Made by a program: the position numbers and the translations under genes
In this document: positions 11,052 through 23,405 of the stretch, one piece after another
How the letters are laid out: every line of letters begins with the position of its first letter
Position numbering within the stretch: the first letter of the stretch is position 1
DNA from: Spisula solida
Taxonomy: Eukaryota; Mollusca; Bivalvia; Venerida; Mactridae
DNA: 64,000 nt
Reading direction: 5' to 3'
NCBI GenBank assembly: GCA_947247005.1
Contig: OX365955.1
Location: 23,417,322-23,481,321, forward strand
The notes under the pieces: model-generated
What the model was told of the DNA's origin: nothing
The model's input: only the letters and a program-made list of their open reading frames with translations
The model's database searches: none

Positions 11052-12050
11052 ATGTCTGCGACTCCATTAGCTGGGAAAGTGTGTATTGTAACTGGTGCTA
11101 CACGTGGAATTGGTAAAGGAATAGCTCTTCAGTTAGCTGAAAAAGGAGGTAAAGTTTATATCACTGGAAGGACACTAGATCCTCCTAAAGGGTCTACAGT
11201 AGGTGGTTCCCTTCGTGACACTGCCCAGGAGATAGAAGCACGTGGTGGCACGTGTATTCCCGTGCAATGTGATCACTCTAAAGATGTCGATATTGAACGT
11301 TTATTTGAGCAAGTGAAACGTGAAAACGAAGGAAGACTTGATGTGTTGGTCAACAATGCCTACTCGGCTGTGAATGCTATATTTGACAACATGGATAAAA
11401 AGTATTGGGAGACGTCACCCGACATGTGGGATACCGTCAACAACGTGGGTCTACGCAATCATTATATTTGCAGTGTTTATGCATCTAGAATAATGGTACC
11501 ACGTAAACAAGGGTTGATTGTAAACGTTTCATCAGTTGGGGGTTTGAAGCATGTGTTTAACGTAGCTTACGGCATTGGAAAGGAGGCTTGTGATCGCATG
11601 GCTGCCGACTGTGGGTTCGAGTTAAGGCAACACAATGTAGCCTTCGTGAGTCTATGGCCTGGCGCAGTTGGCACCGAGACCGTTCTGGATAAATTTAGTA
11701 GTACTGGCGACCAGAAGGAGGGTTCGGATCCAACGACGGCGGCTTCCCGTGCTGGCATGCTTAAGGCATTCCAAGAAGGTGAAACGATCGAATTTGCTGG
11801 TCAATGCATCGCTTCTTTGGCAACGGACCCGGATATAATGAAGATGAGCGGAAACATCGTGATGACATGTGATCTAGCACGAAGATACGGATTAAAAGAT
11901 AAAGAAGGTCATGCTCCTATGGAAATGACTCAGGTGAATTTCCTGCTGGCTCGTGGAGGACATTCTTGGTTAGCTGCGTTGGTTCCCAACTTTGTGCGCG
12001 TTCCAAAGTGGATCGTTGCTCTACAAGGCAACAAGTTCTCTAAAGTGTAG
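11052..12050 (+). CDS. DHRS1-like: Short-chain dehydrogenase/reductase, DHRS1-like, single exon
   Basis: This is a complete 332-codon frame with no intron. An N-terminal Rossmann fold has the cofactor motif TGATRGIGKG (about residues 15-24). It is followed by NNAYS, the DHRS1-type variant of NNAG (about residue 106), then NVSSVGG and the catalytic pair in YGIGK, then WPGAVGTE. These residues mark a classical SDR; the NNAYS motif and overall pattern fit DHRS1, an NADP(H)-dependent carbonyl/steroid reductase of the ER membrane in vertebrates. At 332 residues it is slightly longer than vertebrate DHRS1 (about 313). The ATG at 11052 has A at -3 and opens directly into the fold. A TATAA-like word lies near 10965 and AATAAA at 12456-12461. 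The substrate cannot be read from the sequence. Vertebrate DHRS1 genes have several introns, so an intronless copy is notable. Confidence 0.93.
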   Translation: MSATPLAGKVCIVTGATRGIGKGIALQLAEKGGKVYITGRTLDPPKGSTVGGSLRDTAQEIEARGGTCIPVQCDHSKDVDIERLFEQVKRENEGRLDVLVNNAYSAVNAIFDNMDKKYWETSPDMWDTVNNVGLRNHYICSVYASRIMVPRKQGLIVNVSSVGGLKHVFNVAYGIGKEACDRMAADCGFELRQHNVAFVSLWPGAVGTETVLDKFSSTGDQKEGSDPTTAASRAGMLKAFQEGETIEFAGQCIASLATDPDIMKMSGNIVMTCDLARRYGLKDKEGHAPMEMTQVNFLLARGGHSWLAALVPNFVRVPKWIVALQGNKFSKV

Positions 12051-12455
12051 TGTTCGTGGGAATAACCTTTCCGCTCGCAGGTCAAGTCAAGTGATCTAGA
12101 CGGAGACATTGTCATTGGTCTGACCCACCTTTAGTGATAAACTAGTGATTTGGTAGCACCGAATATTGTGTGATTTCCAACCATACTATTTAATTGTGAG
12201 GATTGATTTCCTAGTGAAGTGAATTGTTGTAATTTAATAAGGATTTATCGTTACATCTATTGGACTCACCGACGATAGTACTAATACTGTATAATTTTAA
12301 ACTTGTAATAGAAAAGTTTATTTTCGTAGCCATCGGTCGCCTTAATGACTTCTTATTGAATATGGAGAAAAACAGTTTCTGACTCCTATTGTAACTACAA
12401 AAATGTACTTTAATTTTCGATAACTGTCTTTCCAACTTAATAAGAGAAACTCAAT

Positions 12456-12461
12456 AATAAA
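12456..12461 (+). promoter_or_regulatory. Candidate polyadenylation signal of the DHRS1-like gene
   Basis: An AATAAA hexamer lies about 405 bases after the DHRS1-like stop, on the same strand. No cleavage site can be confirmed from sequence alone. Confidence 0.4.
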
Positions 12462-14172
12462 GATACAATATCCTTTACTTAGCTACATTATACTGACCAC
12501 CCGGAAACTCCTAGAACAACATTTACTATACTTAAACAACATGTAGTATATTTAAAGCGGAACAACAGCTTCTGACACATGTTCTAAATACAATGTACCT
12601 TGTTTGGTGACTGGGACTCGAATCCGTGACATGCCAGTCAAGTTGTCAGGGTGCTATAGTTGGTTATAATACATACAGGGTGGTTCACAATATCTGTCAC
12701 ACTTGTCAGACGTATAACGGCAAGTAGTTTTAACACAAGTTGTTTTTGGGAGGCTTTAGCCTCTCATTATGATCATTGCCCATTTCTTAATACAGTCTGA
12801 ACCGCCTTTAGGCTGCTATGTGAATCCGCATTCAAGTAGTTCCAGAAACTGCCAGCATTTTCACTACTCCTACATATGTTTCTCCAAATATTTAAACTGA
12901 TTTACTCAAATCAGCACCATTTGTTTATTTTAAGATCAACAATTATTGCCAAGCTGTTCGTTAAATCGATATTTTTGCAGGTAATGACTACACTAAGGCT
13001 ATATCGGACTTGTTTCAAACTATGAAAGTGTTCATCATATGTCCCGCCTCTATAGCTATTTTTAAAGTTTTATATATATTATGTAAGCTTTTATATTCTT
13101 TCACGTACTAGTATATTTTAATCTACAAACGGAAGTATGTTTCATGTGATATCATATATTCAATGTGACGTCCACTATTTCTGATGATGACGTCCATGTT
13201 TATTTAGAAGCTTGTCATCTTCTATCGATGCAGTTTGCTAAACACATTTGACAAACATGTGTGACTTTCATCTAGGTTGTTCATCATAACTATGATCATG
13301 TTTTTGAATTGTTGTGAGCGCCTCAACATTTATACTTTGAATGTAACGTCTTGGAAATCTCATTTGTTTATAACAACGTTTATGACGCCATAATAAACAT
13401 CGTTCATGTAGTTTACATAAGATAGAAGTAAATCATATGATAAACTTTCCAATATATAATGATATCTTGTAAAACAAGGTAAATTAACAATAGTTAGAAA
13501 GTGTCAGTCTGTGTGAAATATACTCATGAATGAACGAACATACTTCTGTTATTTTCTGTAATTTTGTCATCTTAGAACAGGTTTCTATTCACGAAATTGT
13601 ACTGCAACGATTGCGTATTACATTTCTAATGTATCTTAAAATCAAGGGATAAAAATAATAAAATATGAAATGAAGGAATATCAACATACCGTGTATCCAA
13701 TAAAATCATTTTAACTAAAACATCCCAGATAACGGATTGATCTTAACTTTGTAAGGTTTAACTACATTGGTTGCCTAATTCGTATCCTATCCATTTGTAT
13801 TGAAATATTTTACTGTTCCGTTAGATTTGTCTTGTGGTAAAGGCCCCTTTACACTGACTGGAGTTAAGGACATAATTGATTAGTATTAAGAAAAGACAGA
13901 TCTTATACGCATGGTCTACTAACATTAATTCAAGGTTATATGATTATTTAAATTCAGAATCGTATATACAATGTACCATTGCAAAGTGGTCAATTGGTCA
14001 TTCTGTTAAACTAACTTATAAATTGAATCAGTGCAGTACAATGTATACATGTTTCTTCAACTGAACAGATGACGGTCAAGGTAACTTTCAATAAAACTAA
14101 GTATACAAATGTATAATATCTTTTGATAATATAATACCCAACGTGCAGTTTACCGAATAACTCTCCTTTAAC
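12462..14172. other. No gene recognised; tRNA-like fragment and solo transposon end
   Basis: At about 12600-12630 the minus strand has a B-box-like GGATTCGAGTCCC, probably a SINE fragment. A CAGGGTG mariner-type end lies near 12675. The rest is AT-rich with no supported frames. Confidence 0.55.
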
Positions 14173-14177
14173 AAACG

Positions 14178-14598
14178 CAGTGTAGCAATACCACGTGACT
14201 TTTGACTACAGTTACAAGAAGAAATTTGAAAACATTGGAAAATAAAATAGTCATAAATATTTTATTTCTTCATCGATTTCTATGATATATACACCACGCT
14301 AAGGAGACAATTATTTGCTTTCCTTGAAATATAAAGTCTTTTTCAGCGACTGTGCCGTTTTGTCCATTACCTTGTGAAACCATGGAACGTGTAGGTTTCA
14401 CAGGGTAATGGAAAAATCGGTAATACTCCTGAAAAATATCTTATATTTCACGGAAAGCAAATGCTTTTCCCCTTAGCGTGGCGTATATTTTATAAAAATC
14501 GATGAAGAAATAAAATACTTATGGCTATATTTGTGTTCCAATGTTTACAAATTTCTACTTGTTACTGTAGTCAAAAGGCACGTGGTATTGCTACCCTG
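14178..14598. mobile_element. 421-bp long-inverted-repeat MITE, copy 1
   Basis: Begins CAGTGTAGCAATACCACGTG and ends in its complement (CACGTGGTATTGCTAC, CCTG). Both arms are about 200 bp, so the whole element can fold back on itself around an inner palindrome with TTACC and GGTAA. A 5-bp target duplication AAACG lies at 14173-14177 and 14599-14603. No open frame of note. Confidence 0.93.
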
Positions 14599-15502
14599 AA
14601 ACGGGTATCCGTATAATTATGGTTGTGATTATAACTAATTGTTAACAAGGCCGCATAATCTCCAATGAAAACATAGTCCATAGCCATCAACAATTACCCA
14701 TTCCAGTAAGCAGTGTAATACCACCTTTGATTATCGGTCGGTCAACCCAGATTTTTATCAATTATTCATTAACCTTTACGCCATTTGTCAATTGGATTTG
14801 CTTTCCATTTTAATTACTTTACTCCGATAGAAATATCAAATTACAGGTAATCGAACTTGATTTTAAAGAGTTATTTATCAAACCAACTGTGTAACTATTC
14901 TCTTGTCGAATATGATGAATCTTTTACAGATCAAGTATAAATAATAGTATTTTCAATTTAAGAATTACCTGCGAGTACTCATGATAAAAACTCCCCTATT
15001 GTGTATGATTAGTGAAAATCATCCGTCAAACAAATACATCACTTTTAAAGTCAACATGTTATTACGTAGTAGATGGAAACGATTGATTTGTCAAGAACAT
15101 TCACCCCTATATAGATCGAAAACGAGTTCTTTAAGCCATGACTGCACTTTTAGCTACATGTATATACTTTATATAGTGGATACCCAAAGCTCACGGCCCA
15201 GAGGTCAGATTCTACCTATACGCTTAGCTGCTAGATCTTACTTAAAAAATACAATCAATGCTATTTTTTTATTTTCACTATAATACTGGACTGTCAGAGT
15301 CACCCGAAACTCTACTGTCAGAGTATAACTTTAAATGCCGTAACAGTATTTTTGTTCAAGTTTGATGTCAGTAACATAGCAACGTTAACAATCGTAACTA
15401 CGATTATTTAGTGTACATTATCCGACGAAAAGAATTCCAGTCAGATTATATATGACATTGCGACTGGATCCATCAGTCTCTGAAACCACTTACACACTTA
15501 AC

Positions 15503-15760
15503 CGCCTCCTCGATAGCCTAGTGGTTGAGCGTTCGCTTCGAGTGCGGGAGGTCTCGGGTTCGATCCATGGCCGCGTCATACCAAAGACGAAATAAAAATG
15601 GTACCAGAAACTCCCTTGCTAGACGCTCAGCATAAAAGGGAAACTGGCTTCTCTTCTCTCATACCCTCGTGGCGATGGATAACATCAGGAATGAGGTGTC
15701 GAGAGTGATTAATATAAGTTGGAAAAACTTGTTTCACAATCGACCTTAAATAAATTAGTA
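15503..15760 (+). mobile_element. tRNA-derived SINE
   Basis: The head reads GATAGCCTAGTGGTTGAGCG (A box) and GGGTTCGATCC (B box) 45 bases later, then a body with AGAAACTCCCTTGCTAGACG. Box spacing fits RNA polymerase III promotion. Ends are approximate and no target duplication was identified. Confidence 0.75.
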
Positions 15761-16460
15761 TAAACTAAACCACTTAGTCCGTAACAGGAAGGGTTGTTTA
15801 CCAGAAAAGAAAGCAAATACGTGCACATAAATTATATTTTGTCACACTTCATACAGATCTATATACAAGTAGTCGTAGACTGTCAGTATGTACACCCTTG
15901 TTACCCAGATAAACAAGCATGCTTGGATAATCACAACATGGTTACAACAGGGCAGATGTATGTTTAGGTATGTATCCCGTTTTCGGCCAATTTGTCTAAT
16001 TGCTGCTGATTTAATAACCTTCTGATGCCGCTTGAAGACAGAATGGTAAGTTGCTTTCATGAAACTGAAACTATTTTTAACATACATCCGCCATGTTGCA
16101 ATCATGCTGTGATTATCTATCCAATCATGCTGGTTAATCCGGGTAACAATGGTGATGTATATTAAACCGAAAGTTCATTCATATAATACTAGTATTCGAC
16201 GTTAATCTTCACAAGAAAATGCGAAAATTAAACAGTTATGATGCATATTTGAAAAGTGTCAACTTTCAGCAAACATTGAAATAGAGTTACAAAATTACTT
16301 AAATTTACTAACGAAATGCGAATGTAAATAGAAAAATAATTATACAAGTGCTTACTTTATTTGCATTCGCGGCACTCGAAACATAATCAAAATTTAATTG
16401 GGTTTGATAAGTAGAAATATTGGTATGTTCTTGTCTAAGTCTAAACAGTATGCCTGCATG

Positions 16461-16533
16461 CTGATTACCTCGGCCTTTACGCATTGCTATAGAAATTAAC
16501 ACGGAGACAAACGGAAGTGGCCGAGCTTTCATG
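16461..16533 (+). repeat. GGCCGAG-family repeat, lone copy
   Basis: Shares ACCTCGGCC, then GGAGACAAACGGAA and GGCCGAGCTTTCA with the repeats at 22390-22475 and 22595-22830. CTCGGCC and GGCCGAG can pair across the unit. Confidence 0.75.
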
Positions 16534-17263
16534 TTTGAGTATGCCAGAATAATGGATCATCCGTGTTATTATAAAGTACATTTAACTACATAAATCAAAG
16601 GGGATAATGTAACGCCTGTGGTACAAGCAAATAAATGAATAAAAATGCAGATAATTTTAGTAAATTGACATTTTTCTAAAAAATATTCAGGGTATGATCT
16701 TTAAACTGGTACATTTGTTACAGAAAAAAATTACATGTTTTTGTCTCCACTTGTGCAAATTTCCATTGCTATATCAGAATGAAGAGATTTGATAAATAGA
16801 CACTGAAACTGTATACATGTACTTTCTATTTGGACACCCTGAACAATAGTTTCATTGTACTTTGAAAGTTATTAATTACTTTGAAAATGTATCAAAACTG
16901 AGAGTATGAATGTGGAGGCTCATCGTGAAGTTTATCAACTCTCTATCACAAACAAGCCACTATTCACAGTGGAGGGCCGTAACTAAGTAGTAAGAACTTG
17001 TGACTCAAGTATTTTGTTGAAAGCTATTCACAGGTTTGACGCTTTTAAAACTGCTTACAGTTAGGCCATATTGATATTGAGAAATAGAAGTGTAAGATGT
17101 CTTTCTTCTCTACGTATGCATTCATATAAATGATTTAAATTTCTCATCATTTGGCATACCGATTGCCTATAAGGTTATCATTTGATGGACATCCAGGTAA
17201 ATCGTGACGTTTCCATAGCATGTGCGTGAAGTTAGCAGACGCGTTGCCAGACGACTTGCCAAA

Positions 17264-17440
17264 TGGCAGCTAACTTTACAATCCAGCTGCCATCGGCGAT
17301 TGCGAACTGGAGGCTTACTGTCTAATTAATTTTTAACACATGATCAAATCGGTGACTGCGAACTGGAGGCCAGCTGCCAAATATATTTTTTTCCACAGGA
17401 TCGAGTTGGCAACTGCGAACTGGCTGCTAGCTGCCAAGTA
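17264..17440. repeat. Three-copy tandem repeat of about 57 bp
   Basis: TGCGAACTGG recurs at 17301, 17357 and 17414, each within GCGAACTGGAGGC-like context and followed by AGCTGCCA or a variant. Units have diverged considerably. Confidence 0.8.
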
Positions 17441-17892
17441 AACTCCATGTACATGTGTTCTCCACCTATGTTTTAAATGGCCCAAGTACACGTTGGCAAA
17501 TGTATATGAAGTGTTGTTAGGCACTTGTTACACTCACAAGTTTGGTCACGTGACTCGACATCACACGCCTTGCTGGTATGATCAAATTCCAACAAGCTGC
17601 TAAGGAAACGTTGAAAAGTTGACCACAAAATCTCACAATGTGTATAAATCGATTATTCAGGTCAGTCACTTGTTTACATAATATATGTACATAAAGTTTG
17701 CATTTTCACGTATTGATGTCTTATTTTTATAGATATTATGTGAATAAGTATATATCTTAGTGAATAAGGCAAATAATGTTCACTGCGTTTTTCTCACATT
17801 AAGATGTTTAAATAAAACAAAATAAATAAAAAATACAATGTTATGACATTGCAATGTTTTTATGCAAGTGTCAGACCTGATTAAACGGACTG

Positions 17893-18107
17893 TATAGTCC
17901 AGTCAGGATAAAAATCCAGTGACGCAGCGGTCGAGTCCACTATTACGGTGTAAAACCAATTATAAAGGCGTATACTGTACAAACAACTATCATTTCAATG
18001 CTAAGCTAACATACTAAACTTCGCTCTACCTGTTCAGACAATGGTTGTGATTTTTTGCGTACACATGAACTGCAACGTCACTGTCACAATATCCTAACTG
18101 GACTATA
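17893..18107 (+). mobile_element. 215-bp MITE with TATAGTCCAGT ends, copy 1
   Basis: Ends TATAGTCCAGTCAGGAT and ATCCTAACTGGACTATA form an inverted repeat of about 17 bp. The interior includes AGTGACGCAGCGGTCGAGTC and TTTTTTGCGTACACATGAAC. Confidence 0.9.
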
Positions 18108-18439
18108 CGTTGTTATACGATGAGTAAATTGATTATACTTTCGATGTATACACTGAATTTCAAATCTTCATCTACATTAAATATTCAAGCTTAGGAGTTG
18201 ATTGAAATCGTTATTCAATAGAAGGTAAAGTCACATTTAAATGCTAATAATAATGATGGGTGTAATCAGATACGACAAAGAGGTCAAACAATGATACATA
18301 CACAACACATTATAAATACTTTCCACAAATATCAAACATAGTTGACCCTGATAACGTCTTTTGTTGACTATCTACCTGCTTATTATATGGACTAGAACGA
18401 ACGAAATGTTTGCCTTATATGTACCCAATGATCTATAGG

Positions 18440-18605
18440 TCAGTAGCCTTTCCCTGTTGTTGTTGTTATTTTTCGATTTTTTTAAAGATAATATTAAAAA
18501 TGCGTTGGACATAATGCTTTGTTCATTGGATCTCATGGAAGATTGCCATTTATTATAATTGTCAAATGAGTTTCCTCGTAAAATAAAGTCTTTATTATTA
18601 TTATT
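18440..18605 (+). mobile_element. Possible retrotransposon 3' end
   Basis: The stretch ends in AAATAAAGTCTTTATTATTATTATT. A similar AATAAAGACGTTATTATT tail occurs at about 48630-48667. A poly(A)-signal-like word followed by a short tandem tail is typical of non-LTR element 3' ends; no protein remains. Confidence 0.35.
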
Positions 18606-18915
18606 GTTCGAAGACAGTCAGCGGGTTCACCTATATACGCATAGAGGTATAGACCGATTTCGATAATCTGAACCAAGAAAACCATGTTATCGAAATTGGT
18701 TTATAACCAAGAAGAGACATGTATATATACTCGGACAGGGAAGGTAGCACTCAACTTAAATAGCCGAACACTGAGTGACAGAAAAAATAAAAAAACATCA
18801 CATACCAAAATTACTCGACACAGTGCCCAAAACCATTTAAACAAACGGGTACGGAATAACTTACACGCTACACACTAATGATTTAATTTATAATACTACC
18901 CATCTGCCCATTTAT

Positions 18916-19075
18916 CACGTGCATACGTGTTACTGCCACGTGCCAACGTGTTGTGTATTAGCTAACACGTGCGCACGTGACAGCAAATACTAACATGTGT
19001 GGCGCACGTAATAACTATCACGTGTGCACGTATTACTAACACGTGTGCAGGTAATAGCAAACACATGCGCACGTG
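18916..19075. repeat. Cluster of seven CACGTG words in a degenerate tandem repeat
   Basis: CACGTG occurs at 18916, 18937, 18966, 18974, 19019, 19040 and 19070. Loose units of 21-28 bases such as CACGTGTGCACGTATTACTA recur, so the array arose by tandem duplication. CACGTG is a palindromic E-box, but no gene is recognised nearby. Confidence 0.9.
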
Positions 19076-19080
19076 ATTGC

Positions 19081-19948
19081 TCATAAAGCTTTTACCCTTT
19101 CCATCAAAAAAAGGTCCCTCACATCGTACAAGATGGATACATTTCAGAATAATTAAGGGAGCATGGGCTCGGACTACCTACCACCTACTTGCTGTAGCAT
19201 GCTGATTTTTCTAGCTCGCTTCGTTCAAAATAGGTTAGAATGAATATTATCAAGTCAAGAACGGGGTTGTAGGCATTCTTCTCAGATAATTGATGCCTCT
19301 TTTCCAGCTCGCTTCGCTGGCAAAATATTTCCTCAGGGACGGGCGTATATAAACATTTACGCCCCCCTTACACCATATCCTGCAGCCGCCCCTGTATAGT
19401 AGGCGCAAAAAGAAATGCACACTATGTTCAGACACATATTATGAGACATCGATTGCTTGTGACGTTACTGATTATAATACATAGTAAGCATTGCCTTCTA
19501 ACATTAATTACACCGGTTAGAATTAATGTCTTCACTAAAAAATGTTATGTTATACTAAGAGCATTAACTACGTATGTTCTTTTATAAAACATACCACGAC
19601 GAAGAGTGTGGGCTTTGAACAGAAAAGATGTGAGTTTCTTTTTCACTTAGTATATATTCACATAAAGTATTTGAATATTTACGTTGACACGTGACATGCA
19701 GGCACCTGACATGATGTCTACCCTAGGTGGAAAAACGCAAACCTGGGTATATACTATTATGACTTTCAACCCCTTCAGCGTACACCCGAGTGATCAGTAC
19801 AGTTATCAAATCTTCGATAATGTCTAACGCTAGTCCAGACGCCATGGGTTCGAATCCTACATTGGGCCCGATTGTATTTCTACATGATTTGCAATCGATG
19901 ACATTTTCGAATGAACCTGTGGGTACTGGTTAGGACCGATTGGGGCCA
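19081..19948. other. No gene recognised; tRNA-like fragment
   Basis: GGGTTCGAATCC near 19850 is a good B box with no matching A box upstream. Otherwise unassigned. Confidence 0.5.
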
Positions 19949-20180
19949 ATATAGGCTGGGTTTTGGCGCTAACTATATAGTCTAGTCTGATTCTATATTC
20001 TGTTCATGTCAGGCTTCTCAAGACACCAAACCCATGGCTGCGATTGGGTAGTTTTAAAACGGCACAGACGAAGCAAGAATTAAAGCGAACTAGCGATAGT
20101 TCGACCATAGTTTAACCACTGAAGGTTTTCACGGACTCTAGTTGAACTATGGTGAGTTAGTGCCAAAATCCAGCCGATAT
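19949..20180. mobile_element. MITE with AGGCTGGGTTTTGG ends
   Basis: TATAGGCTGGGTTTTGGCGC at the left pairs with the complement GTGCCAAAATCCAGCCGATA at the right (about 230 bp apart). CTAACT/AGTTAG also pairs inside. Confidence 0.8.
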
Positions 20181-20226
20181 ATTTTATTATCAATGTATAA
20201 TTAATAAGTTTAAATTAAGTTACATC

Positions 20227-20322
20227 CAGGCCCCAATTCCACGAAAAAACTTAATTTATTGCTCAGCGCTGAGACTGTTATTTGAGCAATAACTTAAATT
20301 ATTTTCGTGGAATTGGGGCCTG
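20227..20322. mobile_element. 96-bp MITE with perfect 21-bp inverted ends
   Basis: Starts CAGGCCCCAATTCCACGAAA and ends in its exact complement at 20322. CAG...CTG ends suggest a hAT-like origin, but no clear target duplication was found. Confidence 0.85.
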
Positions 20323-21496
20323 ATTACACAAGTTCCGTTTCCTTTGAACTGTACCGTTGTATTGTAAAAATCGTCGGATCTATAAAAACATTCAACACGC
20401 ATGCGATGTTTTGGCTACATCGTTATTGATCTTATACAATCTTGTTACAATGAAGTGAAAACAATAAAACAGACAAAAGCTGACACTGTAACACTGACAG
20501 CTCTCCTACCTTTCGTAACTATACAAATCCTTTCCTTGTCTTTCCTGTACTTGTTTGAATTTCCAAACAAATCTAACAATCGTTTCCGTTGATAGATTAT
20601 TTTCTTGAGCTATTATTTTACTAGGCTTCCGACTTTGTCACCATTCACTGTCTCAATCAAGATGCCATATTTACACAAGCAGTTTATTCAATCGGAGTTT
20701 CGATCTCAAGTGGCGAATATTTGTAAGATTTATGGCCAATGTTTAAATCATTAAATTTTATTCCCCAGCTTAGTGTGTATATTTGTTCAAGTATCCAATG
20801 GCATATTACTACCGCTCATCATTAATGTTGATACCAAGTTAAACATTTACTCCATAGCAACGCATTTCCCCATAAATGGTATGTGTGTTACAGCGGCCCA
20901 CTCGGGCTCCGCCGATAACGTGGTAACGTGCGCAACAATGATGATGCTCTATGATGATCGACCGGAAATGATTTGTAGGACTATGTGCATTTATTTCCCA
21001 TTCCAGTGCAGATATAGAAGTCTACTAGTTTCAATTATTTTTTTATCTGTGTCAATTGTTGTTTCTAGCTGGAACTATGTCATTCAGAATTTCGACTGCA
21101 GGGACTTGGGCTTAGCGGTTAAGTTCATTCTCTCGTCCAATTATGTGTTGGACATTGTGCCGTGTAATTGTGGTATGTGATGTTTTATGTTTCCTGTGCT
21201 TAATCGGGTTCCCTGGTGTAATCCGTACTCGCCCGTACTCAACTTATATATAGAACATGGAACACGTTCATCCTGTGCTCGACTGGTTATACGTTGAGGG
21301 CTGCCTTCCATGTCCAGTCTCCTATTATCTTTTGGTTAAGTTTGGTTAACAATTCAGCAATCAGGAGATTTTGCATACAATAAAACAAAACAGACCATAC
21401 AACATCCAGAAGCTAACACGTCAGATTCCCAGTCGGACATCGGTAAATATGTATCGAGGCATTATTGTGACAAAAATATGGTCACCAGTGGGTAGG
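20323..21496. other. No gene supported; a 135-codon frame overlaps the dispersed repeat
   Basis: The frame at 20773-21180 has hydrophobic segments (SIIFLSVSIVVSS) but ends inside the dispersed repeat (21093-21310), and no family is recognised. Treated as non-coding. Confidence 0.5.
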
Positions 21497-21601
21497 ACCA
21501 CAGGTAACTATATCATTGATTAAGAGTAAAAAATAGGATTTATAAATTAAACATTTTTTAAATATTTTTTACTCTTAATCAATGATGCAGTTACCTGTGG
21601 G
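21497..21601. mobile_element. ACAGGTAAC-family MITE, short copy
   Basis: CCACAGGTAACTATATCATT and AAGAGTAAAAAAT face their complements (TTACTCTTAATCAATGATG, TTACCTGTGG). The element is about 105 bp, flanked by a possible 4-bp duplication TAGG. Confidence 0.85.
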
Positions 21602-22389
21602 TAGGCCGATGTTCATTGTATATCTATAGTAAAATCTTCATCTCTAAAAGTACTGGTTGGATTTCATTATAAATTGACAATCTTCCTTAGGTGGTCGTTT
21701 CTAAAAGAGCTAAAACAATTGTAATCCCTGCATATCTCTGATTGCCATGGTAACCGGTTTGAAAATCTTTAAAAAACACAAACAGTCAACCACTCGCCAG
21801 CTTTCTAAAGAACTCGACAGAAACAGTTGTTGGGTAACCCTCTAATTGTCATTGTCGCCATGATTCATCAAAAACTTGACCGGAAGTAGGTTGGGCTCAT
21901 TTTTAACTACATTTTATTTATTTTAGTAGTAAAGCTTTTTATTTGAATGAACAGGCCAGATTTCATTCCCAATTAGTAACAATGCTTCTTGCGTGGTCAA
22001 TCCAAAAATAGCTAAATAATCAAAATCCATGCAAAAATCTGGTTTCCATGGTTACCCAAATCACGGTCCCTTTTGAATATGGTTCTACTTGACCAATGTG
22101 CACAGGTCAGCGATGAAAAGGGTCATCTTGGCACTCTTGTTTACTTTTGACGGACATACTTACAAAATGTTGCTACATTACGAAATAAAAGACACGTATG
22201 TGCCTAAAATTATTAACTTAAAATACTGCAGCAATTAAACATACAACTATGACATATTCCATAACTATGCAACGTCTGTCAATGTTTGCATTACTTTGTC
22301 AGCACTGTTTATACAAGCACACGAAACATTCACCATTGCTCGGATATGGATTATTTTTATTATAGATCTGCACAGACATGTAGCCATTC

Positions 22390-22830
22390 TGATCACCTCG
22401 GCCTCTATGCATTGCAATAGACAGTTTATTTGCCGGAGACAAACGGAAATGGCCGAGCTTTCACGATTGACATGTATCATGCATACATTGGTGAAACTTG
22501 GCAAATACTAGAGCTGGCGCCATTCGACAGACTTACATACCCCGCGTGGCAAAACTCACTACAGCCAATTCCTTCCTTCATGAACATCTACGAGTAATTC
22601 TTCATGTTGTTCATCAATCGTGAAAGCTCGGCCATTTTCGTTTGTCTCCGGTAAATATACTGAAATGAATAAAGGCCGAGGTGATCAGTATTTCTTCCTG
22701 TTGTTCATCAATCGTGAAAGCTCGGCCTTTTCCGTTTGTCTCCGGTAAATATACTGAAATGCACAAAGACCGAGGTGATCAGTATTTCTTCATTATGTTC
22801 ATTCATCGTGAAAGCTCGGCCATTTCCAAT
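22390..22830. repeat. GGCCGAG-family repeats: one forward unit and a reversed 94-bp tandem array
   Basis: A forward unit (22390-22475) faces a reversed array of about 2.5 units (22595-22830) in which AATCGTGAAAGCTCGGCC recurs at 22616, 22710 and about 22804. The two orientations make a large imperfect hairpin. Confidence 0.85.
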
Positions 22831-23405
22831 GAAATACTGCAACAAGGTCGAACTTAAAATATTCTTGGTTTCTCCGTCCCGACCCGACATATTTAGAATG
22901 GGTAGGTAGGTTATTTTTTATATTGGTTAAGACATACTTATATTGAAATTTAGTAATAACTCTAAGATGAAAACCAACAGTCTTAAATGTAACTTAGCTA
23001 CCAAATTTAATGGTTAGAAATAAGCCTGTATACAAAAAAACACCAAACATGTTCATCCCCAATTTTTCATTAAAAAACTATTATTTTAATTTGGGCAATA
23101 ACATATTATGGGTAGGGCCCCCTTTTATCGGGTAAGTTAGTGGTAGGGGAAACACACACTGTATTTGTTTTTGACCCAACTGAGACTAGTGGCATCCACA
23201 AGAATTTTTCATTGAATATAAGTACAAGGGACCATAGTTGTAGCCCAAACCATCACAATTCACATTGCCAATTCCTGCCATAAATGTAGGAGTTGCGTCC
23301 ACAAGAATGTGTATTCGGACAGTCGGGCGGACGGACAGTTTAAAGAAATCCCCCTGTTTAGAAAAATGCCGTGTGTGCATATATTACGGAGAGTTTTATT
23401 TGATC

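Noticed and set aside
15503..15580. tRNA gene
   Set aside because: The boxes are good, but the segment continues into a SINE body and no acceptor stem closes.
20773..21180. 135-codon membrane-like frame
   Set aside because: It ends within a dispersed repeat, has no family match and no splice or promoter context.
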